This document shows, piece by piece, positions 46,739 through 58,095 of a stretch of 64,000 nucleotides of DNA; positions within the stretch are counted from its first letter, which is position 1, and the number at the start of each line of letters is the position of its first letter. Origin of the DNA: Isoetes taiwanensis. Its lineage: Eukaryota; Streptophyta; Lycopodiopsida; Isoetales; Isoetaceae. Location: the NCBI GenBank assembly GCA_021234155.1, contig JAJEKV010000112.1:248001-312000 (forward strand), read 5' to 3'. The position numbers were made by a program, and so were the translations under genes. The notes below the pieces were generated by a model, which did not search any database, was not told the DNA's origin, and saw only the letters and a list, made by a program, of their open reading frames with translations.

Positions 46739-46751
46739 CCATCTCCTTCCC
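46739..46751 (-). promoter_or_regulatory. Polypurine tract of second Ty3/gypsy element
   Basis: gggaaggagatgg on the minus strand, directly next to the 3' LTR. Confidence 0.75.
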
Positions 46752-46776
46752 GGAGTTAGAGCCGAGTTCTTAAACT

Positions 46777-47262
46777 CTAATACATCGTGAACAAAAGAAA
46801 CTTGGAGTCCAAAATCTCTCGAACCTCGAACTCTTCATGATCCTCAATTTCCACGAGTGGTGACGGCGATGAAGGAACGCGATCCGGGAAAGAATTAACC
46901 ATGTAGGGTTCCAATAGAGAAACATGAAATACTAGATGGAGACGAATAGCTGGAGGGAGCTCGAGCCGAAATGCCACATTGCTGATCTGAGCCGTGATTT
47001 GGTAAGGACCAAGGCGACAATAGTCAAGCTTGTTGTAGGGACGTGAGGTAGGGAGGTCCCTATGAAGAAGAAAGATAAGGTTACCAACACGAAATGTAGG
47101 AGCCGACGTAAATCGGCATAATGCCGATAGTGTTCCCGTGCTTAGAGAAATGGTGTTGAAGATCTGATTGAAGAGCCTGAAGTTTCTCAAGTCGAGACTC
47201 TGCACTAGGATTGACAGGGTCACCGTCAATGATAGTAAGGGGCCAACAAGAATACTGATCAA
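46777..47262 (-). pseudogene. Integrase C-terminus and start of chromodomain-like region
   Basis: VGNLIFLLHRDLPTSRPYNK, KLDYCRLGPYQIT, AFRLELPP and HLVFHVSLLEPY are the GPY/F integrase C-terminal module. VEIEDHEEFEVREILDSKF then matches the first strand of a chromodomain, after which the sequence is lost. Confidence 0.75.
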
Positions 47263-47516
47263 AGTTCATAAAGAATGGAGTCTGGCTAGTGGAAGCATGT
47301 AATGAGTTATTCTAGGCAAACTTAGCTAATAGAAGATAACCGACCCAATCATCCTGTTGATAACTGATGAAGCACCTCAAATATTGCTTCAGAGTCTGAT
47401 TAGTGTGCTCTACTTGCCCATTACTTTCTGGATGATGACCGGATGTCTATGAATGGTCAATATGCAGTAACTCCAAAAACAACTCCCAAAACCTTGCGAC
47501 GAACTGAGGTCTCCAA

Positions 47517-48096
47517 TTATTGACAATAGTATCTGACAATCCATGGTCTGACTACTTCACAAAGAAGAAGATCAATTGTTCCTCCACTGGTGATGGTGAT
47601 GTTGTAGGAAATGAAATGAGCCATCTTAGGGAACCGATCAACAATAACCATGATGGCATCATAACCCTGAGAGAGTGACAGCCCTAGAGTAAAGTCTACA
47701 AAAACTCTTCCATGCAAGGTCCATGACGGAATCGCTGGGTGGTGAAGAAGACCTTGAAGAAGATGTCTTGGAACCTTTGCTTTCGGCAGCCATGCCATCA
47801 ATACTCTCGACTAATAAGTTCAAAAGTCTTATCTACTCCAAAGTTTTCTGCCATGAGTGAGTCATGGCAATCCTAGAGGATCCGAAGCCTAGAAGCACCA
47901 TCTGGCACATATAGAAGCACATCATGAAATAGAATCCATCTCGAATCTCAAAACGGTCATAGTCAGTTCGCCGAGAAGATGATGCAATGCCAAGATGTGT
48001 GAATACATCTTGAGCCAATGGATCGGAGGCTAGAGATGCCCAAACAAACTTCAACAAGGCTGTATCATGAGGCCTCTCAAACAAAGTGATGGCCAT
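47517..48096 (-). pseudogene. Integrase core and upstream linker fragments
   Basis: Two frames. 47,801-47,517 holds VFVDFTLGLSLSQGYDAIMV and VDRFPKMAHFI, the start of the integrase core with its first Asp. 48,096-47,833 covers the RNase H-integrase linker. Between them the zinc finger is damaged. Confidence 0.7.
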
Positions 48097-48772
48097 AAGC
48101 TAGAATCGATCAAGCCCTAGAATAACCCGTGATTTGTGATTGCGGGGATCAAATAGCTTAGGATCAAGGTGAACATCGAGACAAGGCATCGAGCTTCCCT
48201 TGGAGATGTCCAGGATGGTACTTGATCACAAATCAATATGGGATAATACTTGAGTATGCCACCAGACCGGGCGATGGTTGAGCACTCGAGCAGACTGAAA
48301 ATATTCTAGATTCTGATGATCTATATAGACTATAGCCTTATGAGGAGATCCTTCCAGGAAACGTCTTCACTCCTTGAAAGAATCAACTATCGCCAACAAC
48401 TTGTTATAAATTAGATAGTTGATTTAGGCAGACTGAAACTTCCATGAGTGATAGGTGATTTGAATTCATGGTTATCCTCCTCCTCCTCCTCCTATGACAA
48501 GATACCATAAAGAGCAAAATCAGAAGCATCTGCTTTGACAACATATGGGCGTGAACGATCTGCATGGGTAAGAATTGGTGCCGTGGTAAAAGAATGCTTC
48601 AGAGTAATGAAAGCAGATTTTGCTTCCATACTTCATTCAAAAGGCGCATCCTTAACCGTGAGGCGTGTCAAAGGAAGGGCAATCTCCGAAAAATCCCGAA
48701 TAAAACATCGATAGAAATTGGCAAACGCGAGAAAACACTGAACATCTCGAACGGATGAAGGTGTTTGCCATT

Positions 48773-49285
48773 CTAGAATAGTGCTGACCTTTCGAGATCC
48801 ATAGAGACTCTATGTGAAGCGATACAATAGTCAAGGAACTCCACAGTGAGTCTTAGAATAGATAAGAATATCATCCAAATAGATGATAACAGAAATATCC
48901 AAGAACTCTGGGAAGACTTCTTTGGCCATATGTTGGAATACTGCTGAAGCATTGATAACCCAAACGGCATAACTCTGTAGTCAAAATGGCGATACCGAGT
49001 ACCAAATGCTGTCTTCCACTCATCATCCTCCCAGATCTGAATAAGATTGTAGGCACCAAGAAGATCAATCTTCATAAAATAAGCGTGCCCTTGAGCCGTT
49101 CCGACTACGGGATCGTGAGGAGGAAGCATTCCTTGATTTGGCACTATGATTTTATTGAGGCTGCAATAGTCAATGACTAGACGTAGGGAGTCAACCTTCT
49201 TTTTGATGAAGAAGATAAGCACTCTAGCAAGGAATTGAGAATGTCAAATGAAATCAGTAGCTAGATTTTCTTCAATATAATCTCA
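48773..49285 (-). pseudogene. RT of second Ty3/gypsy element (frameshifted)
   Basis: FFIKKKVDSLRLVIDYCSLN, YFMKIDLLGAYNLIQI (catalytic Asp) and YRVMPFGLSM lead into a shifted frame with VIIYLDDILIYS, a YLDD active site. The N-terminal side (DYIEENLATDFI) joins the pre-RT fragment that now lies at 54,345, beyond the nested insertion. Confidence 0.8.
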
Positions 49286-49308
49286 AGAAAACCTATGGGC
49301 CTTAATGG

Positions 49309-49870
49309 GTGAGTGTGCTTGTTGAGACTCGAAGTTTAATTTTCCTGATTTTATTGCTCTGTCTTCTTCTGATTTCTTCGTTCCTGACAACTCCTTGGAT
49401 CGAAGAACTTATATCCTTTTATGGAGGATTTGGAAAGGGAGAAATTCCCTTATTTTCAATCAGGAGATTGTTTGGCCCAAGGCCATCATTATGCAGATCA
49501 AACATGATATTAACTAGATTTATGAGATATATGGAAATTAGGTATAAGCACACTCTACTCTTACTAACTTACTTATGTAATTTTGCAGGAAACATCATGA
49601 TTATATTCAAAAAGCTCAAGATGATCAGGAAACATCCTGATTGGGGTCGAAGTTCCGATCCTGCATGGAAATGGATGCCAATGTGACTGTTCTTGCAACA
49701 CTAACTATGATGTGAAAAGACAACTTCTTTGCTATGCCAAAGACAAAAAGAAAAGATTCAATCCAAGGAAGGCTCATCTCTGTGACTGCCCTTTCTCTTT
49801 ATTCATAATAGCCATCAAAGGTATGGGCAGGAAAGACCATTCGGGGGAGCCCAAAAAGCGAAGATTTTCA
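49309..49870 (+). pseudogene. Unrecognised Cys-rich coding remnant
   Basis: One frame (49,309-49,686) ends HPDWGRSSDPAWKWMPM. The next frame continues CDCSCNTNYDVKRQLLCY then FNPRKAHLCDCPFSLFIIA. Five or six cysteines in CxCxC and CxCP arrangements look zinc-binding, somewhat like transposase-derived zinc fingers, but I cannot name a family. Confidence 0.3.
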
Positions 49871-49893
49871 GATGGCAACTAAGAATTTTGCTC

Positions 49894-50141
49894 TCGACAA
49901 CATGAATACTTCTTATATAACTGTGTGAGGATTTTCTGAAGGCTTTTCAAGCCCGCTTTCGCGACCTTCGCATATCTAAAGGATTCTGAACCATCCTTTT
50001 CCCAATCGGTTCCTTTCTCGATAATATGAATACTTCTTATATAACTGTGTGAGGATTTTCTGAAGGCTTTTCAAGCCTGTTTTCTGCACTGCATATCTAA
50101 AGGATTCTGAACCATCCTTTCCCCAATCGGTTCCTTTTTTG
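49894..50141. repeat. 124-base tandem repeat, two copies
   Basis: gaatacttcttatataactg recurs at 49,904 and 50,028 followed by the same sequence through cccaatcggttcctttt, with a few differences, several of them at CTG sites. Confidence 0.8.
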
Positions 50142-50319
50142 CACACATATGTAGATACATATGTTGATATGTAGTTTTTTACAATCTTAATAGATATACA
50201 AGACTTCAATTAAAAAAAAAAAAATATATATATATATATATACAAGTTTTTGTACTATGAGCGGTTGCACTATGAGGGACTGTACAAATTCAACTAGAAG
50301 CAAAATGCAGTGCCATCCA

Positions 50320-52090
50320 ACAAAGATTCTATTAAGATTCTCCTAGATTCTCTAAGACTCTAGAAAGATTTCCCTAGATTTTATGAGATTCCATCAATGT
50401 TCGCTTATATTCCCCAAGATCCATTGATGATTCTTGGAGGGATTGTACAAATTCGACTAGAAGTCAAACTTAAAGTCATGCAATGAAGATTCTATAGAGA
50501 TTCTCCAGAATCCCATCAAGATTCTCTAGATACTCAAAGATTTTATGAAGATTTCTAAGATTCCTTTAGATTCTTAAGGATTCTTTTGAGATTCCCCTAG
50601 ATTTCCAAAGATTATCCTAAGATTCCTCTAGATTCCCCAAGATTCATGGAGATTCTTCTAGATTCTTCTAGATTCCCTTAGATTCTCTGCAGATTCCCTT
50701 GTAGAACACACCTAGAGTCAAAGATTTCCCTAGATCCCCTTGGATTCCTCACCTTTTTGATCCAATGGTCCAAAGATGTGTTGCATGCCCTCGTGCATAG
50801 CCATGCATGCCCCATGCATGATCCATCCATAATCCAATGGCCCAGGTTTCGCCACACAACCAGTGCCCCCAATCCGACGGCAAAAAAGCATGTCACATAT
50901 TTTTAGCACATTATATAAACCATGGGTGCATCAAATAATTCTGAGCCATCCAAACTTAAGATTCTCTTAAGATTCCCCTAGATTCTCAAAGATTATCCCA
51001 AATTTTCTCTAGATTCCTCAAGATTCTATATAGATTCTCTTAGATTCCTTTAGGTTCTATCAAGATTCCCCTAGAAAACACACTTAGTGTAAAAGATTCC
51101 CTTAGATTCTTAGGATTCTACAAAGATTCCTCGAGATTTCAAACGTTATCACAAGGATCCTCTAAATTCTCCAAAATTCTATGAAGCTAGATTTTGTTAG
51201 ATTCTATAGAGCTTCCCCTAGATTCTTGAAGATTCCATCAAGATTACCCTAGATTCTCAAAGATTTTATGAAGATGCGCTTAGATTCTGCTAGATTCTGA
51301 GCCATTCAATGAAGATTCTACAAAGATTCGCTTAGATTCTTGAAGATTCAGGAAAAAGTATCCTCGATTCTCAAAGATATAAGGAAGATTCCCTTAAATA
51401 CTCTTAATCCCATAGATTACTTAAGATTCTCTTAAGATTCCCCTAGATTCTCAAAGATTATCCCAAATTTTTTAAGATTCTATATAGATTCCCTTAGATT
51501 CTATCAAGATTCCCCTACTAAACGCACTTAGTAATGAAAGATTCCCTAAGATTCCACAAAGCTTCCCCTAGATTCTTAAGATTCTATAAAGATTCCTTTA
51601 AATTTTTGAACTTATCACAAGAAACCTCTAGAGTCTCCAAAATTCTATGTTGGATTCTCCTAAGTTTTTTTAGATTCTACATAGATTTCCTTAGATTCTA
51701 TGTAGATTCCCTTAGATTCTTTCCACAGATTCTCAAAGATTTTATGAAGATGCACTTCGATTCTACTAAATTCTCTATGATTCTCTTGAGATTCCCATAA
51801 ATTCCCTAATTTTGTTGGGGTTCCCCTAGCCTCCTAAAGATCATCTCAAGATTCCTCTAGATTCCCCATGTTTCTATGTAGATTCGCCTAGATTCCCTTA
51901 GATTCTATGAAAATTCTTCTACATTCTCAAAGTTTTTATAAAGATTCCTATAGAATCTCAAAGATTCCCTTGTGATTCTCATAGATTCCCAAAGATTCTC
52001 TTGATGTTCATTTAAATTCTTTAAAATCCTATGGAGATTCCCCTAGATTCTCTTAAATTCCCATAGATTCTGTAAAATTCTAAGTTTCCA
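50320..52090. repeat. GATTC-rich degenerate short-repeat array (part 1)
   Basis: Dominated by irregular repeats of agattc and tagattct spaced about 8-20 bases, such as cccttagattct and aagattcccctagattctc. No open frame of note. Interrupted at about 50,745-50,935 by a non-repeat segment with catgcatg palindromes. Confidence 0.9.
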
Positions 52091-52637
52091 AAAAGAAACC
52101 TAGTATTCGATCACATTAGCTCCAAACTGATTTTACGAACGATGCCAAAGCACCACTCATTGGAAAGTTCTCGACGAGAGGAATCCAATGGTGTAGGTCT
52201 CACCTTCATCCGACCCCTCTACTGCAAGTTATCGGCCTTTGAAGTTGATTATAAAAAAGAAGCTTCCTAGAAATTCCACTCATCAATGTTGGTGCCACCT
52301 CATTACCTTTTTATTAAATAAGGGTGCCACCTCACCTCTTTTAATAAAGAAATTGCAATTTAATAAAAAAATTAATGGTTAGGCTTTCTCCTCCCCCTTT
52401 TGATCCAACGGTTAAGATTGACTGCACCAAAAAGCACCTTTTAAGGGACCTTCCTTGCACCTTCCCTTTAAGAAATCAAGGGCCAAGATTTCACACATGC
52501 CTGATCGACGGTTCATGGATGGGGTGCATGCCCCATGCATGCCCCCTATCAAATCCAAGGGCCATTTAAGCGCCACCTCAAAAATTAGACGGATAGGATT
52601 AATCTCTACCCACATTCACCCCCCCGTAAGGCACATC
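50934..52637. repeat. 1.7 kb large repeat unit, copy 1
   Basis: Starts aataattctgagccatccaa and ends ...aaggcacatcaaat. It contains a GATTC array followed by about 500 bases of non-repeat sequence (gatgccaaagcaccactcat onward). Nearly identical to the adjacent 52,638-54,345. Confidence 0.9.
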
Positions 52638-54345
52638 AAATAATTCTGAGCCATCCAAACTTAAGATTCTCTTAAGATTCCCCTAGATTCTCAAAGATTA
52701 TCCCAAATTTTCTCTAGATTCCTCAAGATTCTATATAGATTCTCTTAGATTCCTTTAGGTTCTATCAAGATTACCCTAGAAAACACACTTAGTGTAAAAG
52801 ATTCCCTTAGATTCTTAGGATTCTACAAAGATTCCTCGAGATTTCAAACGTTATCACAAGGATCCTCTAAATTCTCCAGAATTCTATGAAGCTAGATTTT
52901 GTTAGATTCTATAGAGCTTCCCCTAGATTCTTGAAGATTCCATCAAGATTACCCTAGATTCTCAAAGATTTTTGAAGATGCACTTAGATTCTGCTAGATT
53001 CTGAGCCATTCAATGAAGATTCTACGAAGATTCACTTAGATTCTTGAAGATTCAGAAAAAATTATCCTAGATTCTCAAAGATATAAGGAAGATTCCCTTA
53101 AATACTCTTAATCCCATAGATTACTTAAGATTCTCTTAAGATTCCCCTAGATTCTCAAAGATTATTCCAAATTTTCTAAGATTCTATATAGATTCCCTTA
53201 GATTCTATCAAGATTCCCCTAAACGCACTTAGTAATGAAAGATTCCCTAAGATTCCACAAAGCTTCCCCTAGATTCTTAAGATTCTATAAAGATTCCTCT
53301 AAATTTTCGAACTTATCACAAGAAGCCTCTAGTCTCCAAATCTATGTTGGATTCTCCTAAATTTTTTTAGATTCTACGTAGATTCCCTTAGATTCTATGT
53401 AGATTCCCTTAGATTCTATAGATTTCCACGGATTCTCAAAGATTTTATGAAGATGCACTTCGATTCTACTAGATTCTCTATGATTCTCTTGAGATTCCCA
53501 TAAATTCCCTAATTTTGTTGGGGTTCCCCTAGCCTCCTAAAGATCATCTCAAGATTCCTCTAGATTCCCCATGTTTCTATGTAGATTCTCCTAGATTCCC
53601 TTAGATTCTATGAAGATTCTTCTACATTCTTGAAGGTTTTATAAAGATTCCTATAATCTCAAAGATTCCCTTGTGATTCTCATAGATTCCCAAAGATTCT
53701 CTTGAGGTTCATTTAAATTCTTAAAAATCCTATGGAGATTCCCCTAGATTCTCTTAAATTCCCATAGATTCTGTAAAATTCTAAGTTTCCAAAAAGAAAC
53801 TTAGTATTCGATCACATTAGCTCCAACTGCGACGGAACGATGCCAAAGCACCACTCATTGGAAAGTTCTCGACGAGAGGAATCCAATGGTGTGGGTCTCA
53901 CCTTCATCCGACCCCTCTACTGCAAGTTATCGGCCTTTGAAGCTGATTATAAAAAAGAAGCTTCCTAGAAAGTCCACTCATTAATGTTGGTGCCACCTCA
54001 TTACCTTTTTATTTAATAAGGGTGCCACCTCACCTCTTTTAATAAAGAAATTGCAATTTAATAAAAAATTTAATGGTTAGGATTTCTCCTCCCTCTTTTG
54101 ATCCAACGGTTAAGATTGACTGCACCAAAAAGCACCTTTTAAGGGACCTTCCTTGCACCTTCCCTTTAAGAAATCAAGGGCCAAGATTTCACACGTGCCC
54201 TATCGACGGTTCATGGATGGGGTGCATGCCCCATGCATGGCCCATGCATGCCCCCCATCAAATCCAAGGGCCATTTAAGCGCCACCTTAAAAATTAGACG
54301 GATATGATTAATCTCTACCCACATTCACCCCCCCATAAGGCACAT
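52638..54345. repeat. 1.7 kb large repeat unit, copy 2
   Basis: Head-to-tail with copy 1 and about equally long. Both include a catgcatgccccatgcatg palindrome-rich stretch; copy 2 has one extra unit of it. A more diverged partial copy precedes copy 1 (50,290-50,933). Confidence 0.9.
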
Positions 54346-54563
54346 CAAATAATTGTATATATATAGTAGATATTCAACTCAATGGGAGATAGGGCATATA
54401 TCGGACCATATGGTAGCATCATTTCGGGCTGCAAATCAATAGGGCAATCACATGGACGATGTTCTAGGAGCTTGCTGGTCTTGATTTTGTCAAAAACATC
54501 AAAAAAGTCGCCATATTTATCTGGGACCATTGGACCAGACTTCACTGGTGCAAAGCTAGCCAA
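54345..54563 (-). pseudogene. Protease-RT linker of second Ty3/gypsy element
   Basis: VPDKYGDFFDVFDKIKTSKL, HRPCDCPIDLQPEM and PIYALSPIEL match the conserved stretch before gypsy RT. It is cut by the nested insertion immediately after. Confidence 0.8.
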
Positions 54564-54988
54564 TAGATGAATCTAGATTGCAAATACTGAATTGGATCTT
54601 GCCTTCCAGATTTAATAAAGTCGTGGAAAGAAATATTCGAGATACAAAACGAAGGGCATGAAGAAGCCTCCACTGAAAAATGAGCAGGAGCAAGAGCAGG
54701 AACGAGAGCTAGAGCTGAAGCTGGAACTAGAGCAACTGGAATAATTGGAGCAAGAACTGTAGTTAGGACGTCATCTAGAACATGGTTAAAATCGGGGGCA
54801 TGAATCGGAAGCAGAGATAAAAGTTGAATTAGGACATGAAACATGAACTGGAACATCAGCAAGAATAGAATCAGGAGCCCACGATATTATATGGACTGAT
54901 GTAGATGTTGGTGTAGAGGCCTGAACTACAGATGAACTGGAACTAGAGCTAGAACCAATAAACCAAAAAATCTAATACGTCACTCAAT

Positions 54989-55258
54989 CTAAGGATTATA
55001 CAGCTCGAGCCAGGTCAGACCCAAGACTACTGGCACATGTGGGCTAGCAATGTGATTGAAGGAAATGCTACAATAAGCTCCCTCGAAGAAAACCTGAAGA
55101 GGTGCAGTACATTCTGTAATTGTGCCCGAGGAGATCTCATGTCCATCAATCACATCGACAGAACTGGGATTCTCAATCTTACTTCTAGGAATGACGTGCT
55201 CAATAGCGAATGCATTATCCATAAAGCAAACATTTGCACCACTATCAAATTGTGCCAA
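54989..55258 (-). pseudogene. Aspartic protease of second Ty3/gypsy element
   Basis: FDSGANVCFMDNAFA carries the DSGA active site, followed by a beta-rich stretch and VVLGLTWLELYNP, the flap-to-C-terminal 'LG..WL' motif. Open across 90 codons; separated from the linker by a decayed, Ala/Pro/Leu-rich region (54,564-54,900). Confidence 0.8.
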
Positions 55259-55340
55259 TGCTTCTAACCTCCCAACCTCTAATTCTAATGATATAGAGAT
55301 AAAAAATTCCTTACTGACCTTATCAGATGGAATAAACCTG

Positions 55341-55829
55341 TCATAAAGTGTAAAAGGAGTTTGAGAAATGGCGGGCCGCCAACGAGAGACTCCTACTACT
55401 TGGACCGGCCTTGGAGCTTACCGGCTGATTTGTGCACTTCACAGAGCATCCACGAGCAATATGACCAACTCCTCCATAGTAGAGGCAAAGATTAGCCTCT
55501 CTCCGATGCGGCTTCTCGGCAGTGGACAAGGGCCCTCGAACTGCCCGATCAATCTGCATGGCGTCAAGACCAGATCTGCTTAATTCTACAGACGGGACCG
55601 GAGCAGGTATAACAACAGACACGCTTAGGATTAGAAAGACCTGACTACGTCTCTCTTGCCTACATTCAAAGAGTCGATTATTGCAGCGAACTGCAAATCT
55701 AATGGCTTCTTCTAGAGTCTGAGGATCTCCATAGACAACAACATATTTTTGACATCCTCGCATAAGGTACTTCGAAAACAATCTCAAAGCGCAACATCGT
55801 TCCAGATTGTATCTACAGCAATTTGACAA
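55341..55829 (-). pseudogene. gag C-terminal part of second Ty3/gypsy element
   Basis: YGDPQTLEEAIRFAVRCNNR is the end of the capsid-like domain. CLYYGGVGHIARGC is a CCHC knuckle whose second cysteine reads as tyrosine, so it would not bind zinc normally. The N-terminal half of gag (55,830-56,150) is shifted. Confidence 0.75.
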
Positions 55830-56379
55830 AATTTTGATGCATATACCGGCTTCGGCGAGAATCTTACACGAGATTACCGAGTGTCATAATAGTTATGCCG
55901 ACCAGATCTGTATCTCGAAACATGCTTCGACACTTCGTGATAAAAGCAGCAAAGTCCTACAATTCTTTCCTCCAGAAAAGAAGCAAACCAACTGAGAGAT
56001 GGTCCTATGAGAAAAGAACCGACCAATTCTACTTGTTCCCGATCTGTGGGATACCTATGAGGATGGAGCTAAATCACAAGTGAAATCTTAGTCAAAAAGC
56101 CACAAAGCTTGGCCCGAGTACTGTCAAACTTCTGTTGCAAGCTAATCTTAGGCTCTGATGGCCTCAATCTAGAGCTAGAAGCAGATTCATATGACGCAAC
56201 CCGTCCTTGGAGCTCTTTATTGTTCAACTGCAATTGCTAACATATTTGGACAAGTTGTAATAAAGTCCATAGAGATAAAATTGCCAAATATGAGCAAAGA
56301 AAAATGCTTAGGATCAGAGCTGTCAAGAACCAGTAAAGAATTTCAGTTCAAACAGTCACGAACCTACTCGAAAATAAGG

Positions 56380-56869
56380 AAAATACATGGAAAATACGAA
56401 AGAAATATGCAAGAAATATGCCAAGATTGACGAAGAATCTGATATATGATAAAGAATCAAGAATGCAATAGCCCAAAGGCAAGCAGGAATACGAGATAGA
56501 TGCCTAGAAGGCTCAAGACTGGCGTTGAACCAGAATGGTTTGACAAGGAGGTGCCTGTATATATATCTAGGCCAGCGGACAGGATTGCGCCACTCCAATG
56601 GATGAGATAGTGCCAAATGTCACGCATGCATGTAAGTTCTAGAATATTCTAGAACCTTCTGGAACCAGCCCTGCATACAAAAAAAACGTAAGTGAATATC
56701 TTCAATAAGTATTGGTTAGTGCACTTGGTAAAGGTGCGTGACTCGCAACTAGAACGTTGCAAGTTTAAATTTTGCCTTGTGCAACTACTCTTTTGCATCT
56801 ATGTGATGACCATCTTTTGTTATACGAGTATAATATTCATATGATATGAATACCTATATGGTCGTCACA
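56380..56869 (-). repeat. 5' LTR of second Ty3/gypsy element
   Basis: Matches 46,250-46,738. An exact tRNA primer site was not found; ggctctgatggcc at about 56,151 is the nearest candidate but lies too far from the LTR edge as drawn. Confidence 0.75.
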
Positions 56870-57262
56870 ATAACCATTAACTGTTCAACATTTTCAAATA
56901 AGTCTTCAACATCTTATTTTTACTGAATATGTCCATCATACAAATACCGCTATTTGAGCTTTGTGTTATGTAGCTATAGCAGGGATCTTCTCTTGTTTCT
57001 CAAAATCAGTAGGCCAAGCACATTTCCATCCAACACCATCTTCTGATACAAATACTCGTATGATCGTCACAATAACTAATAATTGTTCAACATTTTCAAT
57101 AAGTCTTCAACGTCTTATTTTTACTAAATATACAAATAATGCTATTTGAGCTTTGTGTTATGTAGCTATGGTAGAGATTTTTCTCTTGTTTCTCAGAATC
57201 AGCAAGTCAAGCATATTTCCATCCAACACCATATTATGCTTTTGGTCCATTCAAATATTTGA
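56864..57262. repeat. About 200-base tandem repeat at the LTR edge
   Basis: cgtcacaataa at 56,864 and 57,065 starts two similar copies containing ttgagctttgtgttatgtagctat and catttccatccaacaccat. The repeat begins in the last bases of the LTR, so the duplication includes the LTR end. Confidence 0.75.
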
Positions 57263-57621
57263 CCTATTGTTCATTCAGCCCGATATTTCAGAGATTGGTT
57301 TTGGTATCCCCTTTTGCAAAAAAGATGAGAAAGTGACGATTCTTTCACATATCCCTGCATAAAAGATGGATGTCTCTAATTTTCCTTATATATAACATTT
57401 CCATATATCATCTAAGCATATCTACAAAACTAAGCAAGAATCTTCAAAAAAAGCTTACAAGGCCATCGAACAGAAACAAGCCAAACATTTTAGAGCCTAA
57501 AATGTGGTTCAAAAATGTTTATATGTTTTTACATACAGAAATGAAATGAATGGACGGTAAACTTACCTTACGAACTCCTGGTAAATCTTAAATCTGCACC
57601 TAGGCACAAATGGTGATGTAC
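57263..57621. other. Region without recognised gene
   Basis: AT-rich; nothing recognised. Confidence 0.4.
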
Positions 57622-58095
57622 TTATAACCTGATCTTGCCCAAGTACAGAAGATATGATGCTCTACCAAACCATGCTAAGGTTATTGTGTGCTCTAATTCC
57701 AGTAGATTCTGAATCAGCTTAAATCGGATCATATATCTCACCCATACAATGGTAGCAAGAGTTGTATTATTAAGCAAAGTATGAATGTCGTACTCCACGA
57801 CAAAGCTACAACATAACTTCATAGCTAAGAATATTGTTGTAAGCTCCTGAGACTTCAAAGATAACCCTGCACATGTTTTTTCTTTCTGAAGCTTATAAAT
57901 AAGAACTAGGATACCGATTGCATAAATGGCTCCAACAGCCAGGTTATCATGGTCTATTGCGACAAAACATAAGAAGACATGGACAAAAATCCTTGCTTGA
58001 AATGCCAAAGATGCCTTCTCCTTTGATGGTTGCTTCTTGACCCAGCAGGCCACGGCCTGCACAAGATTTCTAGCTCTTCAGAGTGCACCCATCAT
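57622..58095 (-). pseudogene. ERD2-like (KDEL-receptor family) fragment
   Basis: GILVLIYKLQKEKTCAGLSL, KSQELTTIFLAMKLCC, EYDIHTLL and WVRYMIRFKL are diagnostic of plant ERD2-like ER-lumen-protein-retaining receptor family proteins, which have seven membrane segments and about 270 residues. About 150 residues remain; the tail after MIRFKL does not fit the family. A candidate ATG at 58,095 is followed by an in-frame TGA a few codons later, before VQAVACWVKKQPSKEK. The rest of the transmembrane bundle is absent. A truncated gene copy; whether processed or a genomic fragment cannot be told, as no poly(A) was seen. Confidence 0.8.

Larger units (their letters stand above)
49286..54350. mobile_element. 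About 5 kb nested insertion in the second Ty3/gypsy element
   Basis: The pol frame leaves off at IYALSPIEL (about 54,370) and resumes at DYIEENL (about 49,280). The interval between is unrelated: a possible Cys-rich coding remnant (49,309-49,870), a 124-base tandem repeat, and 4 kb of GATTC-rich repeats arranged in 1.7 kb duplicated blocks. No terminal repeats or recognisable transposase were seen, so the type of insertion is unknown. Confidence 0.7.
46250..56869 (-). mobile_element. Second Ty3/gypsy element, split by a nested insertion
   Basis: Direct repeats of about 490 bases at 46,250-46,738 and 56,380-56,869 end in tca(c)tcaca/gtcgtcaca. A purine tract follows the left one on the minus strand, so the element reads right to left: gag (55,829-55,341), protease (55,258-54,989), pre-RT (54,563-54,345), an insertion, RT (49,222-48,773), then RNase H/integrase pieces and the integrase C-terminus. 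All pol frames are broken. It is older than the 13.1 kb element: LTRs and pol are much more diverged. Confidence 0.85.

Noticed and set aside
50320-54345. GATTC-rich array as a CRISPR
   Set aside because: Repeats are short and irregular without uniform spacers, and the window is plant nuclear DNA.
56708-56778. Functional tRNA gene in the LTR
   Set aside because: No acceptor stem and a degenerate B box; the anticodon differs between the two LTR copies.
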